Shown: positions 18,828-30,441, counted from the stretch's first letter. The stretch is 64,000 bases of DNA from Microbulbifer agarilyticus S89 (GCF_000220505.1 NZ_AFPJ01000051.1:1-64000); one strand, 5' to 3'. The notes: generated from the letters alone by a model not told the origin. Numbers and translations: made by a program.

Positions 18828-19243
18828 TGAAAATCAAAATAATGCGTCAGTTGGCATTGATCGCTGGTGTAATCATGGGCGCCAGCGCACTGGCTACCGA
18901 GCTGATCTATGAGCCAACGAACCCGAACTTCGGCGGCAACCCGCTGAACGGCACCTTTCTGTTGCAGAATGCTCAGTCCCAGGATGATCACGATGACCCG
19001 GATAGCCCGGCAGACCTGTATCAGCAGCCCAGCGCGCTGGACCGCTTTACCGATTCGCTGGAAACGCGCCTGCTCAACCAACTGCTGACGGACGTGGGTG
19101 ATGGCAATAGCGGCGAATTGATTACCGATGACTTCATCGTCCAGATTGTGGATAACGATGGCGTCCTGACGGTGCTGATTACCGACCGTTCCACCGGTGA
19201 CAAAAGTGAAATTGTCGTAAGCGGGTTAAACCCGACCAATTAA
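18827..19243 (+). CDS. csgF: Curli assembly protein CsgF
   Basis: 138 residues; signal peptide to about residue 23 (ASALA). The mature N-terminus contains ELIYEPTNPNFGGNPLNGTF, the CsgF signature that inserts in the CsgG pore. The C-terminal half contains the conserved FIVQIVDNDGVLTVLITD segment. An acidic linker (DDHDDPDSPAD) separates the two. It overlaps csgE by one base. It works at the outer surface, coupling export to nucleation. Confidence 0.95.
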   Translation: MKIKIMRQLALIAGVIMGASALATELIYEPTNPNFGGNPLNGTFLLQNAQSQDDHDDPDSPADLYQQPSALDRFTDSLETRLLNQLLTDVGDGNSGELITDDFIVQIVDNDGVLTVLITDRSTGDKSEIVVSGLNPTN

Positions 19244-19379
19244 CAGCGCACTGCGCGACTCGAACACACGAATCAACAGACGTTAATCACAAATAGGAAA
19301 AAGCTATCAGCGCCAACTAGATGCATCCTGGACTGATCCGCAATCCGAATAATCGCGAATAATATTGGAGACAAGCGTG

Positions 19380-20243
19380 ATGTTTACTAGAGGTTACAGA
19401 CTCGTCGCCACCCTTTCGTTTGTGCTCGCCCTGAATGGCTGCGTCCTGGTAAAACAAACGGGCGAGGCCCTGTTTGGACCTGGCATTCAAGATGCGAAGC
19501 TGACACCGCGTAAGAACACCTTCCGTGACTTACTCGGTCTGCCACAACCGCGTGGAAAGATTCTCGCGGCGGTATACAATTTTCGCGACCAGACCGGCCA
19601 GTACAAGCCCGCACCTTCCAGCAGTTTCTCTACCGCCGTTACCCAGGGTGCGGCGTCGATGCTGATGAACGTACTGAATGAATCCGGATGGTTTATCCCA
19701 CTGGAGCGCGAGGGGCTGCAGAACCTGCTAACAGAGCGCAAGATCGTACGCGCAGCACTGGCCAAACCCAACGCACCAGAAAACAACCTGGCACTGCCCT
19801 CGCTAGTTGCCGCCAATATCCTGCTCGAAGGTGGCATCGTAGCCTATGACACCAATATCCGTACCGGCGGTGCCGGTATTCGCTACTTCGGCATTGGCGC
19901 GGACGAGCAATACCGGGTGGACCAGGTTACGGTCAATTTGCGTGCCGTCGACATACGTTCAGGTCGCGTGCTTCACTCGGTACTGACATCAAAAACAGTC
20001 TACTCAAAGGCTATCAGTGCGGACGTATTCCGTTATGTGAAATTCAAGCGCCTACTCGAGATGGAAGTGGGGACCACCACCAATGAACCCGCCCAGCTCG
20101 CCATGTTGTCGGCAATGGAGTCCGCGGTGATCCATTTGATCAGCCAGGGCATTGTCGCGAACTCCTGGGCGCTGGATAACCCGGAAGATATTAATAACCC
20201 GGTACTGCAGTACTACCTGAACGAAGGCACGGCCATTCTTTAG
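19380..20243 (+). CDS. csgG: Curli secretion channel lipoprotein CsgG
   Basis: 287 residues from the ATG at 19380, 9 nt behind GGAG; GTG 19377 and TTG 19365 are alternatives. The lipoprotein signal ends LALNGC (Cys21). CsgG landmarks are present: VYNFRDQTGQYKPAPSSSFSTAVTQGA, WFIPLEREGLQNLLTERKI and RYFGIGADEQYRVDQVTVNLRAV. It forms the nonameric outer-membrane pore. The gene follows csgF after 136 nt of non-coding DNA in which I saw no hairpin. Confidence 0.96.
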   Translation: MFTRGYRLVATLSFVLALNGCVLVKQTGEALFGPGIQDAKLTPRKNTFRDLLGLPQPRGKILAAVYNFRDQTGQYKPAPSSSFSTAVTQGAASMLMNVLNESGWFIPLEREGLQNLLTERKIVRAALAKPNAPENNLALPSLVAANILLEGGIVAYDTNIRTGGAGIRYFGIGADEQYRVDQVTVNLRAVDIRSGRVLHSVLTSKTVYSKAISADVFRYVKFKRLLEMEVGTTTNEPAQLAMLSAMESAVIHLISQGIVANSWALDNPEDINNPVLQYYLNEGTAIL

Positions 20244-20296
20244 CTTGTCCGCTTGCCCGCTTTTCATTCATGAGAAAAATCAAAGAGAACCTATCC

Positions 20297-20851
20297 ATGC
20301 ACGTCTGGCACGCCAAGTTTGCTGCCCCTAGTTTGAGGTATGCCTCGGCTTTTCTGCTGGTACTGCCCGGCCTGGGGATTGCGCAGGAAATTAAGAGTAC
20401 GGTATCTGAACTTTCTGGCGTCAGCGAGTTAGATGTGTCGTTCGGCTTTTCTGCCGCCAACATGGCCAACATCTATCAGGAAGGAAACTTTAATCAGGTT
20501 TCGGCTAAGCAGACGGGCACAGTGAACTTCCTCTCGGTGCAACAGGCAGGGTTCAATAATCTGGTCGTCGCCAATCAGGTGGGTGACGGCAACAGCAGCA
20601 TTACCACCCAGGTTGGTGAAGGTAATATCGCGGCACTGCTACAGGCCGGTTATGAAAATTTGATCCTGCTGGAACAGGTCGGCTATGCACATACCGCCGG
20701 CATCACCCAGTATGGCGTACGCAATTCCGCCACGGTCGAGCAGATCGGGCTCTATCACAACGTCACCATCAACCAGCGCGGAAACGGCCTGAGCACAGCG
20801 GTCACCCAGACTGGCGTTTCCATGAGCACCACGATCAATCAATATGACTAG
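20297..20851 (+). CDS. csgB: CsgB-like curlin (probable nucleator)
   Basis: 184 residues from the ATG at 20297; ATG 20270 is in frame but has no ribosome binding site. The signal peptide ends near GLGIAQ. About six curlin repeats of ~22 residues follow from ANIYQEGNFNQ, each with paired Gln/Asn ladder positions (SITTQVGEGNIAALLQAG). The size and repeat number are near E. coli CsgB/CsgA. Its place directly after csgG and the basic last repeats (INQRGNG) suggest the surface-bound nucleator. That assignment is inference. Confidence 0.75.
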   Translation: MHVWHAKFAAPSLRYASAFLLVLPGLGIAQEIKSTVSELSGVSELDVSFGFSAANMANIYQEGNFNQVSAKQTGTVNFLSVQQAGFNNLVVANQVGDGNSSITTQVGEGNIAALLQAGYENLILLEQVGYAHTAGITQYGVRNSATVEQIGLYHNVTINQRGNGLSTAVTQTGVSMSTTINQYD

Positions 20852-21794
20852 TCATACGGCCTCCCGCTCACCTAGCACCTTGATGGCAGGGACGCTTAAA
20901 CCCGCGCTGGCAATGCTTCTTGTGACGAGCGTCGCGCAGTTTGCGCAACTACCGCAGGCACATGCTGAACAAAATACCGTGTATCAATACCAGGAGGGGC
21001 TGGATAACTTCGCCCTCATCCAGCAGCAATTTTTTAGCACAACAGATAACGAACTGGAGCAAGACCAGGAAGGCACACAGAATAGCGCCGAAGCAACACA
21101 GAAACAGGAAAGTGGCAGCCTGATCCAACAGCAACAAGACGGCATTTTCAATCGGGCGAACGCGCAACAACAGTATGGTGCCGGCAACAGAATACAGAGC
21201 CTACAGGTCGGCACGCAGAACCGCGTAACCAGCCTGCAATCCGTGTCCTATGACAGCCGCGCACAGGTCCAGCAGGGTGGCTTTGGCAATGAAGCCGATA
21301 CGCAACAGCTCGACGGCAACTTCAATGACTTGCGTATCCGGCAAGTCGGCATACAGAATCGCACTGAAATCCAGCAGTCCAGTGCGTTTTATACGCGCAG
21401 CTTTGTGGAACAACGGGGCAATGACAACGCGACCACAATCGCACAAACCGGTGTCGCCCAGCTATCCATCTCCGTCCAGGAGGGCGCGTTTAACAAGAGC
21501 GTGCTGCAGCAGTCTGGCACACTGCATCAGGCGGACGTGTATCAAGATGGACTGGCCAACCAGGCGTCGCTGTTACAGGCCGGTGATGACAACCTGATTA
21601 GCACTCGCCAGAGTGGTAGTTTCAACCAGCTGGCGATTGAGCAGCGTGACGCCATTGGTCTTGGGGGAAATCACCAGACGATCATTAGCCAGTCAGGCAC
21701 ACTCAACACAACGACCGTTACCCAAACCGGTATTTCCTCCAGTGCCACTGTGACCCAGTACGGTGTGGGTAATTCGGTGTCACTCAGTCACTAG
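20844..21794 (+). CDS. Large Gln-rich curlin-repeat protein
   Basis: 316 residues, starting inside the last codons of the csgB-like gene (8-nt overlap), so translation is probably coupled. A signal peptide is visible to about residue 41 (PQAHAEQ). The rest is ~12 curlin-type repeats, unusually rich in glutamine in the first part (IQQQQDGIFNRANAQQQ) and more canonical near the end (TVTQTGISSSATVTQYGVGN). It has no close counterpart in the E. coli operon. It could be an additional minor subunit or an anchoring/capping fibre protein. Confidence 0.8.
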   Translation: MTSHTASRSPSTLMAGTLKPALAMLLVTSVAQFAQLPQAHAEQNTVYQYQEGLDNFALIQQQFFSTTDNELEQDQEGTQNSAEATQKQESGSLIQQQQDGIFNRANAQQQYGAGNRIQSLQVGTQNRVTSLQSVSYDSRAQVQQGGFGNEADTQQLDGNFNDLRIRQVGIQNRTEIQQSSAFYTRSFVEQRGNDNATTIAQTGVAQLSISVQEGAFNKSVLQQSGTLHQADVYQDGLANQASLLQAGDDNLISTRQSGSFNQLAIEQRDAIGLGGNHQTIISQSGTLNTTTVTQTGISSSATVTQYGVGNSVSLSH

Positions 21795-22296
21795 GCTGCC
21801 CGGCCGACATCTACAGCCCTCTACCGTTACCGCCGGCACCCCCATTGCCTTGCTGGCAGAAACATCCTCCGAAAACATAATTTTCGCGTCATAACTGCAA
21901 CATTCAGTTATGAGCGCGTGTTTTCCAGAATTATTACTGATTAAAAATTGTACTTTCTTCCTAGTTTTTCATGACTTCCCTCCTATAGCGCCAGCGGTTT
22001 CCAGCATCAACACTCAAGTACGAGATGATTGTTTTTTGATCAGCTGAATCAGAGACACATCGACCCGCTGTAGCCAACGCTATTGGTCGCGCCAATTCTC
22101 CCCCATTTAGCGGAGAGAGCTGTATGCGCGCGGGCACCGAACTTCAAGAACTTGGGCACCGATGCCTCACGACTTTGTGGAACCTTGCATCGTGAGGTGT
22201 CGAGCCGAGGTACATGGCGCCGGCACACCGTCGCGCCATCGTTAATCAGCTTCCAAGGGCTGGTTGTATTTAACGTCCGAAGTAAAGGAGCAACTC
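21795..22296. promoter_or_regulatory. Long structured leader/promoter region before the major curlin genes
   Basis: About 500 bp without a gene. Bases 21890-21990 are AT-rich and probably hold a promoter; no clear -35/-10 pair could be fixed. Two perfect stem-loops lie further down: 22165-22172 with 22190-22197 (CCTCACGA/TCGTGAGG) and 22214-22220 with 22233-22239 (ATGGCGC/GCGCCAT). If transcription starts in the AT-rich part, the curlin mRNA has a leader of about 300 nt with these hairpins. Confidence 0.55.
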
Positions 22297-23175
22297 ATGA
22301 AGACGTTTACCCCGATTGCCGCTGCAATTCTGCTCGCTGTCAGTGGTTCTGCTTTCGCAGGGAACAATACCGCTACAACGCTGCAGACCGGTGTTGGCAA
22401 CAACGCCAATGTGAATCAGACCGGCCTCAACACCGATGACAACACCGTATTGCAGGTGCAAACCGGCTTCTTCAATAACGCCGAGGCTACCCAGTCCGGC
22501 GAGAATGGCAGCATGATCATGCAAGTCCAGCTGGGCGCGCTGAACTACGCTTCCTCCACCCAATCCTACGGCCTTAGCAACAACGCGAGCATCATGCAGG
22601 TGGGTGTCGCGAACACCGCAAAAACCAAGCAGACCGCATCCGGCCTGTCTTCCGCCTCCATCATGCAATCTGGCTTCCTGAACTACGCCAAAATTTCCCA
22701 GACTGTGAGCCTGCTGAGCTCGGCTTCCATCGATCAGACGGGCGTTGGTAACCGTGCCAAGTCAGTGCAGTTTGTTAGCCTGCTGGACTCCTCCACGATT
22801 AGCCAGGATGGCGCGTTAAACCATGCAGACTCCTGGCAGTCAGGTATCTTGCAGTCTTCCAGCATTACCCAGTCCGGCCTTGGTAACGATGCCGACTCCC
22901 GTCAGATTGGTCTGTTTAACGACGCGAGCATCATGCAGGATGGCGTCGGTAACGAAGCTGACGTTTCTCAGCTGGGCGCGGCAAACTCCGGCACAACCTC
23001 ACAGTATGGTTTCTTTAACGACAGCTATATCGGTCAGGTTGGTGTAGGCCATATGGCCACCACCACTCAAGTCGGTGGCTTCAACAACGCCTTGGTAGGT
23101 CAGCTTGGTCTTGTTGGTGATACCGCAACAGCCACGCAATTGGGCTTCGGCAACAGCGCGGTGATTTTCCAGTAA
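22297..23175 (+). CDS. csgA: CsgA-like major curlin, 12 repeats
   Basis: 292 residues; the ATG at 22297 follows a perfect AAGGAG. The signal peptide (MKTFTPIAAAILLAVSGSAFA) is followed by 12 curlin repeats of 22-24 residues (pattern A-S-I-x-Q-x-G-x-x-N-x-A-x-x-x-Q), ending in SAVIFQ. E. coli CsgA has 151 residues and five repeats, so this subunit is about twice as long. A stem-loop separates it from the next curlin gene. It should be exported through CsgG and polymerise on the surface. Confidence 0.88.
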   Translation: MKTFTPIAAAILLAVSGSAFAGNNTATTLQTGVGNNANVNQTGLNTDDNTVLQVQTGFFNNAEATQSGENGSMIMQVQLGALNYASSTQSYGLSNNASIMQVGVANTAKTKQTASGLSSASIMQSGFLNYAKISQTVSLLSSASIDQTGVGNRAKSVQFVSLLDSSTISQDGALNHADSWQSGILQSSSITQSGLGNDADSRQIGLFNDASIMQDGVGNEADVSQLGAANSGTTSQYGFFNDSYIGQVGVGHMATTTQVGGFNNALVGQLGLVGDTATATQLGFGNSAVIFQ

Positions 23176-23198
23176 TCCTGCGAACCCGCGTTTAACGA

Positions 23199-23221
23199 CG
23201 AGCGGCTACTACAGCCGCTCG
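23199..23221 (+). terminator. Stem-loop between two curlin genes (possible partial terminator)
   Basis: A perfect 9-bp stem CGAGCGGCT/AGCCGCTCG with loop ACTAC is followed by TTCGTTATTTG, a weak and interrupted T-tract. It could act as an attenuator that sets the ratio of the two curlin transcripts, or protect the upstream mRNA. Confidence 0.55.
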
Positions 23222-23299
23222 TTCGTTATTTGTCGACACAGATAACCACTCACGCTATTTCAGAAAATTCCTTTCGATGTGGGAAGTGAGGGAGTTCAA

Positions 23300-24178
23300 A
23301 TGAAGTATCTAGTGCATATCGGCGCCGCTGTAACACTTGCTGCAAGCAGTACAGCGATAGCCGATACCAACACGGCGTTGCTCACCCAGACTGGTGTCGG
23401 CAATACCGCAAGCGTGGACCAGACCGATGCTGCTTCAATCGGTAACACCGTTCACCAGACACAAACCGGTTTTTTCAATAACGCGCATGCCATGCAGGTT
23501 GGTGAAACCGGAAGCGTCATTTATCAGACCCAGGAGGGGTCGTTGAATGATGCCTACGCGCTGCAGTCTTATGGCGCAAACAACTTTAGCGATATTCAGC
23601 AGCAGGGTTTTGCCAATACGGCGAACACCATGCAAATCGGATCGTTTAATAGCAGTGCGGTGATTTCGCAGCAGGGCACCGGCAATAACGCGCGTATTGA
23701 TCAGGTGGCCGGTACCGACAACACCGCGATCATCCAGCAGAACGGCCTGGTGCACGATGCGTACATCGGTCAGTTCTTTAGCGCCGACTCTGCGGCCTAT
23801 GTGTACCAGGAAGGTATTGGCAATGATGCGGCAATTTTGCAGGGTGGCATCGGCCACACCGCAACGGTCGACCAGTCTGGTGCAGGTAATGACGCGACCA
23901 TTGCCCAGGTAGGCCTCTACAACGACGCCGTAGTAACCCAAAACGGCTTTGGTAATGACGCCAACATTACCCAGTATGGCTGGTACAGCAGCGCATCCAT
24001 CACCCAGGATGGCTCCCTGAACAATGCAAGTGTCCTGCAACAGGGGCTCGGTGGGCACAACGCGATGATTAGCCAGAGCGGCAGCCTCAACAACGCCACG
24101 GTGATCCAGAGCGGCCTGTCGGAAACCGCCATCATCACCCAGGTTGGCGTAGGCAATCAGGCGGTCATTCTGCAGTAA
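23300..24178 (+). CDS. csgA: CsgA-like curlin paralogue, 12 repeats
   Basis: 292 residues, exactly the length of the preceding curlin. GAGGGAG precedes the ATG at 23300. The signal peptide ends STAIA. Twelve repeats follow (for example ATVDQSGAGNDATIAQVG), ending QAVILQ. The first repeats align position by position with those of the neighbour (LLTQTGVGNTASVDQT versus TLQTGVGNNANVNQT), which argues for tandem gene duplication. The middle repeats have diverged. Confidence 0.87.
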   Translation: MKYLVHIGAAVTLAASSTAIADTNTALLTQTGVGNTASVDQTDAASIGNTVHQTQTGFFNNAHAMQVGETGSVIYQTQEGSLNDAYALQSYGANNFSDIQQQGFANTANTMQIGSFNSSAVISQQGTGNNARIDQVAGTDNTAIIQQNGLVHDAYIGQFFSADSAAYVYQEGIGNDAAILQGGIGHTATVDQSGAGNDATIAQVGLYNDAVVTQNGFGNDANITQYGWYSSASITQDGSLNNASVLQQGLGGHNAMISQSGSLNNATVIQSGLSETAIITQVGVGNQAVILQ

Positions 24179-24206
24179 TACTTACTGCTTTTTGCAGCGT
24201 AAAAAC

Positions 24207-24236
24207 AAACAAGGCGGCCAATGGCCGCCTTGTTTT
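24207..24236. terminator. Intrinsic terminator after the curli locus
   Basis: A 13-bp stem AAACAAGGCGGCC / GGCCGCCTTGTTT with a 3-nt loop is flanked by A-rich and T-rich runs. It terminates the curlin transcript and faces greA on the opposite strand. Confidence 0.9.
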
Positions 24237-24253
24237 ATCCACACTCTGAAAAA

Positions 24254-24730
24254 TCAGAGATGCTCGACGGAGTCGATCTCGTACTCCACCGCACCGGAAG
24301 GGGTATTCACCACCGCGATATCGCCTTCTTCCTTGCCAATCAGGGCGCGCGCGATTGGTGAATTTACAGAAATTTTCTTCTGCTTCACATCCGCTTCATC
24401 GTCACCCACGATTTTGTAAGTTACTTCGCTGTCATCTTCCACATGGATGATGGTCACCGTCGTACCAAAGATCACCTTGCCAGAAGGCTCGATGGCTTTG
24501 ACATCGATGACCTGTGCCAGGGACAGTTTGGCTTCAATTTCCTGAATACGACCTTCGATGAAACCCTGCTTCTCGCGGGCAGCATGGTACTCGGCATTTT
24601 CTTTCAGGTCGCCGTGCTCACGGGCCTCGGCAATTGCCTGTACTACCGCCGGGCGCTGCACCTTCTTCAGGTCTTCCAATTCCGTGCGCAGTGCCTCGGC
24701 ACCTTCAACGGTCATAGGTACGCGGTTCAT
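24254..24730 (-). CDS. greA: Transcription elongation factor GreA
   Basis: 158 residues, the normal GreA length. The N-terminal antiparallel coiled coil (about 1-75) carries the acidic tip and [19 protein letters not shown]. The C-terminal FKBP-like domain ends [16 protein letters not shown]. It rescues backtracked RNA polymerase by stimulating transcript cleavage. The gene lies downstream of carB on the same strand, with a short gap, as in pseudomonads. Confidence 0.97.
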   Translation of the reverse strand: MNRVPMTVEGAEALRTELEDLKKVQRPAVVQAIAEAREHGDLKENAEYHAAREKQGFIEGRIQEIEAKLSLAQVIDVKAIEPSGKVIFGTTVTIIHVEDDSEVTYKIVGDDEADVKQKKISVNSPIARALIGKEEGDIAVVNTPSGAVEYEIDSVEHL

Positions 24731-24879
24731 GGGGGACCTCCAGAATCTCTATGTTGCGCGGTACCCCGGGGGGCAATCGCGTTGGTTTTTATACGGTATT
24801 ACTTGAACGAAAAAGCTCTGCCAAATGGCAGAGCTTTTCATTTGCAACGCTGATTAAGGCGGTGCTGTTGGCTCGCTGA

Positions 24880-28110
<3,231 letters not shown>

Positions 28111-28203
28111 CTTTCTTCCGAATCTAGCCGGCCGCAGCCGGTGGATAAAATTCTGGTCTTGCATCGCAGGGGTCCGTTAAAGCCCCTGCCGTGAGAGCGG
28201 CGC

Positions 28204-29373
28204 TTAGCGGCGCGCTTCCATCATCTCGATAAACTGGTCGAACAGTGGCGCCACGTCGTGTGGGCCGGGGCTCGCTTCCGGGTGGCCCTGAAAGCTGAAC
28301 GCCGGTTTGTCGGTCAGGCGAATACCCTGCAGGGTGCCGTCGAACAGAGACTTGTGGGTGATTTCCACATTGTCCGGCAGAGAGTCCATATCCACCGCAA
28401 AACCGTGGTTCTGCGCGGTGATCATCACCTTGGTGCTATTCAGGTCCTGCACCGGGTGGTTACCACCGTGGTGGCCGAATTTCATTTTTGCGGTCTTGGC
28501 GCCAACCGCCAGGCCCAGCAGCTGGTGACCGAGGCAGATGCCGTAGGTCGGCAGGCTGGCGTCGAGGATTTCCTGGATCGCCTTGATCGCGTAGTCGCAG
28601 GGCTCGGGGTCGCCGGGGCCGTTGGACAGGAAGACGCCGTCCGGATTCATCGCCAGCACCTCAGAGGCCGGGGTTTCTGCTGGTACCACGGTGATGCTGC
28701 AGCCGCGATCCACCAGCATGCGCAGGATGTTGCGCTTTACACCGAAGTCGTACGCCACAACCTTGTAAGGCTGCGCCGCCGGTGCCGGCTTGTGGCCCTG
28801 GCCCAGCTCCCAGGTACCTTCATTGAAGTCGTACTGTTCTTTGGTGGAAACCACCTTGGCCAGGTCCATGCCTTTCAGGCCGGCAAATTCCTGGGCCTTC
28901 TTCAGGGCTTCCGCCTCATCAACGCCTTCACCGGCAATGATGCAGCCACTCTGTGCGCCCTTGTCGCGCAGGATGCGGGTCAGGCGACGGGTATCGATAT
29001 CGGCGATGCCAACGATATTGCGCGCCTTCAGGTAATCTTCCAGAGACTGCTCGTTACGGAAGCTGGAAGCCAGCAGCGGCAGATCGCGGATCACCAGGCC
29101 GGCAGACCAGATCTCGGCACACTCTTCATCTTCAGAGTTGGTACCGGTATTGCCGATGTGCGGGTAAGTCAGGGTAACGATCTGGCGGGCGTAGGATGGA
29201 TCGGTCAGGATTTCCTGATAACCGGTCATGGAGGTATTGAAGACTACCTCACCAACAGTTGAGCCTTCGGCGCCAATAGCGCGACCGCGGAAGACACTGC
29301 CATCGGCGAGCACCAGCATTGCCGGGGTGGTGCTGGGCATCAAGGATTCCGGCGTGGGAACAGCGTTGTTCAA
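28204..29373 (-). CDS. carA: Carbamoyl-phosphate synthase small (glutaminase) subunit
   Basis: 389 residues. The C-terminal class I glutaminase carries GICLGHQLL with the nucleophilic Cys and GHHGGNHPV, and the catalytic His-Glu pair is in [11 protein letters not shown]. The N-terminal CPSase domain reads [19 protein letters not shown]. The start is a TTG at 29373 with GGAG 6-7 nt upstream; ATG 29340 is the alternative and would give a length nearer the E. coli protein. E. coli carA also uses TTG. It forms the complex with CarB encoded next. Confidence 0.96.
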   Translation of the reverse strand: MNNAVPTPESLMPSTTPAMLVLADGSVFRGRAIGAEGSTVGEVVFNTSMTGYQEILTDPSYARQIVTLTYPHIGNTGTNSEDEECAEIWSAGLVIRDLPLLASSFRNEQSLEDYLKARNIVGIADIDTRRLTRILRDKGAQSGCIIAGEGVDEAEALKKAQEFAGLKGMDLAKVVSTKEQYDFNEGTWELGQGHKPAPAAQPYKVVAYDFGVKRNILRMLVDRGCSITVVPAETPASEVLAMNPDGVFLSNGPGDPEPCDYAIKAIQEILDASLPTYGICLGHQLLGLAVGAKTAKMKFGHHGGNHPVQDLNSTKVMITAQNHGFAVDMDSLPDNVEITHKSLFDGTLQGIRLTDKPAFSFQGHPEASPGPHDVAPLFDQFIEMMEARR

Positions 29374-29811
29374 TTCAATCTCCAGTCGTCAGAACAGCTT
29401 GCGGGCGGGGTGAGAGGGCGCACATTTACGTGCCACAACAGGCGAAGTTTCAGCTGCAACTTTTTACCCTGTGCCCTTTATAAAAAAGCGAGATGAAACT
29501 TCTGCTTCATCTCGCTTATTTATAGAGTTCTTTTCGGGCGCTCACTGAGGCTTTCACCTTGGCTCTCACGGTTTGGCCGGCAACCAGTTCGGTGGTTTGG
29601 TGGGCGGGAAATACCGCCAACACCGGCGCAATTTTTTGGCAGGAAAGCCACGGGCTCAGCGGCCAATATGGCGCGAGCAACTACTGTGGGGCCTCTCCAA
29701 GCCGGGCGCAGATTCTACGGGAAAACGGGGTTGTCCGCCAGTACAAATTTACGCCACATTGAAATATCCACCTAGCTGCCCTGCTCGGGACAAGCGGCGC
29801 TCCAGTGACGA
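29374..29811 (-). promoter_or_regulatory. Non-coding region upstream of carA
   Basis: 438 bp. It contains the minus-strand terminator at 29486-29517, so the carAB promoter is probably between that hairpin and 29374. I saw no ArgR or PurR site that I would defend, and no plausible gene in the remainder (29520-29811). Confidence 0.45.
29486..29517 (-). terminator. Intrinsic terminator downstream of yfiR-like gene
   Basis: A perfect 12-bp stem (29486-29497 with 29506-29517) with an 8-nt loop. On the minus strand it is followed by TTTTTTAT. It separates the yfiR-like gene from carAB; by position it could also act as an attenuator in a longer carA leader. Confidence 0.85.
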
Positions 29812-30411
29812 CTAGTTCACCTCGCGCGTCAGGCGGAACAGGCTGTTGCCCATTTTGAGCTCGGCGCGATCGAGCCGCGTCTTATTCAACTGCAACGACA
29901 TGTTGGCGCCACTGCCGGCAAACTCCACCATGCCCCCCAGCTGATTGAAGCGGTTGACATCGCTTACCGTGAGCACGGGGAAGAACTCCAGGGCACCAAC
30001 CGCCTTGGCGACGGGCTCCAGGCCTAACTCGCTGCCCATCACCATAATCTGGCAACGGCGTGCGCGCATGGTCTCACCATCGTTGACGGTCTCCAGCGCA
30101 ACCATGCGCCCCTGGATACGGTGGCGATGAAAACGCGCGGTCAGCGCGGGCACCAGCGCCTCATCGCCCATCACACAAATACGAAAAGGGGCATTGGCGC
30201 CGTTAAAGACCTCGATCGGCCACTGGAAATGGTGGGCGAAATGGACGATATAGTCGACCATCACCTTGCGCCCCAGGTCGCTGTCAGAGAGCTGCTCGGC
30301 AGCGCAAGGGGCCGCGGTAGTCACCCCCAGAACCAGCATCAGGCCCGCAATACTACGCCTCCACCCAATGGGCTGGGACGAGCGCTGGTGATGAGAGGAT
30401 GACTTCAACAT
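29812..30411 (-). CDS. YfiR family (DUF4154) periplasmic protein
   Basis: 199 residues with a signal peptide (about 15-38, TTAAPCAA). The DUF4154 pattern is present: IVHFAHHFQWP, PFRICVMGDEAL, a middle RRCQIMVMGSELG, LTVSDVNRF and a C-terminal MSLQLNKTRLDRAELKMGNSLFRL. In Pseudomonas, YfiR is the periplasmic repressor of the diguanylate cyclase YfiN. No yfiN or yfiB partner is present in this window, so the partner must be encoded elsewhere or the role differs. Confidence 0.82.
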   Translation of the reverse strand: MLKSSSHHQRSSQPIGWRRSIAGLMLVLGVTTAAPCAAEQLSDSDLGRKVMVDYIVHFAHHFQWPIEVFNGANAPFRICVMGDEALVPALTARFHRHRIQGRMVALETVNDGETMRARRCQIMVMGSELGLEPVAKAVGALEFFPVLTVSDVNRFNQLGGMVEFAGSGANMSLQLNKTRLDRAELKMGNSLFRLTREVN

Positions 30412-30416
30412 GGCTG

Positions 30417-30441
30417 GGGGTCACCGGTATCAGGTTTCCCC
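30417..30441 (-). promoter_or_regulatory. Hairpin just upstream of yfiR-like start, overlapping the GGTGA sequence
   Basis: On the minus strand GGGG-AA-ACC and GGT-GA-CCCC pair around a 7-nt loop and end 5 nt before the ATG at 30411. The only Shine-Dalgarno-like bases, GGTGA, lie within the right arm. A second hairpin, CTACCC-TTT-GGGTAG, lies upstream (30465-30479). Translation of this gene may depend on opening of the structure. Confidence 0.45.

Noticed and set aside
20270-20296. Earlier ATG for the csgB-like gene
   Set aside because: No ribosome binding site precedes it, and it would give an over-long signal-peptide n-region; kept as an alternative start only.
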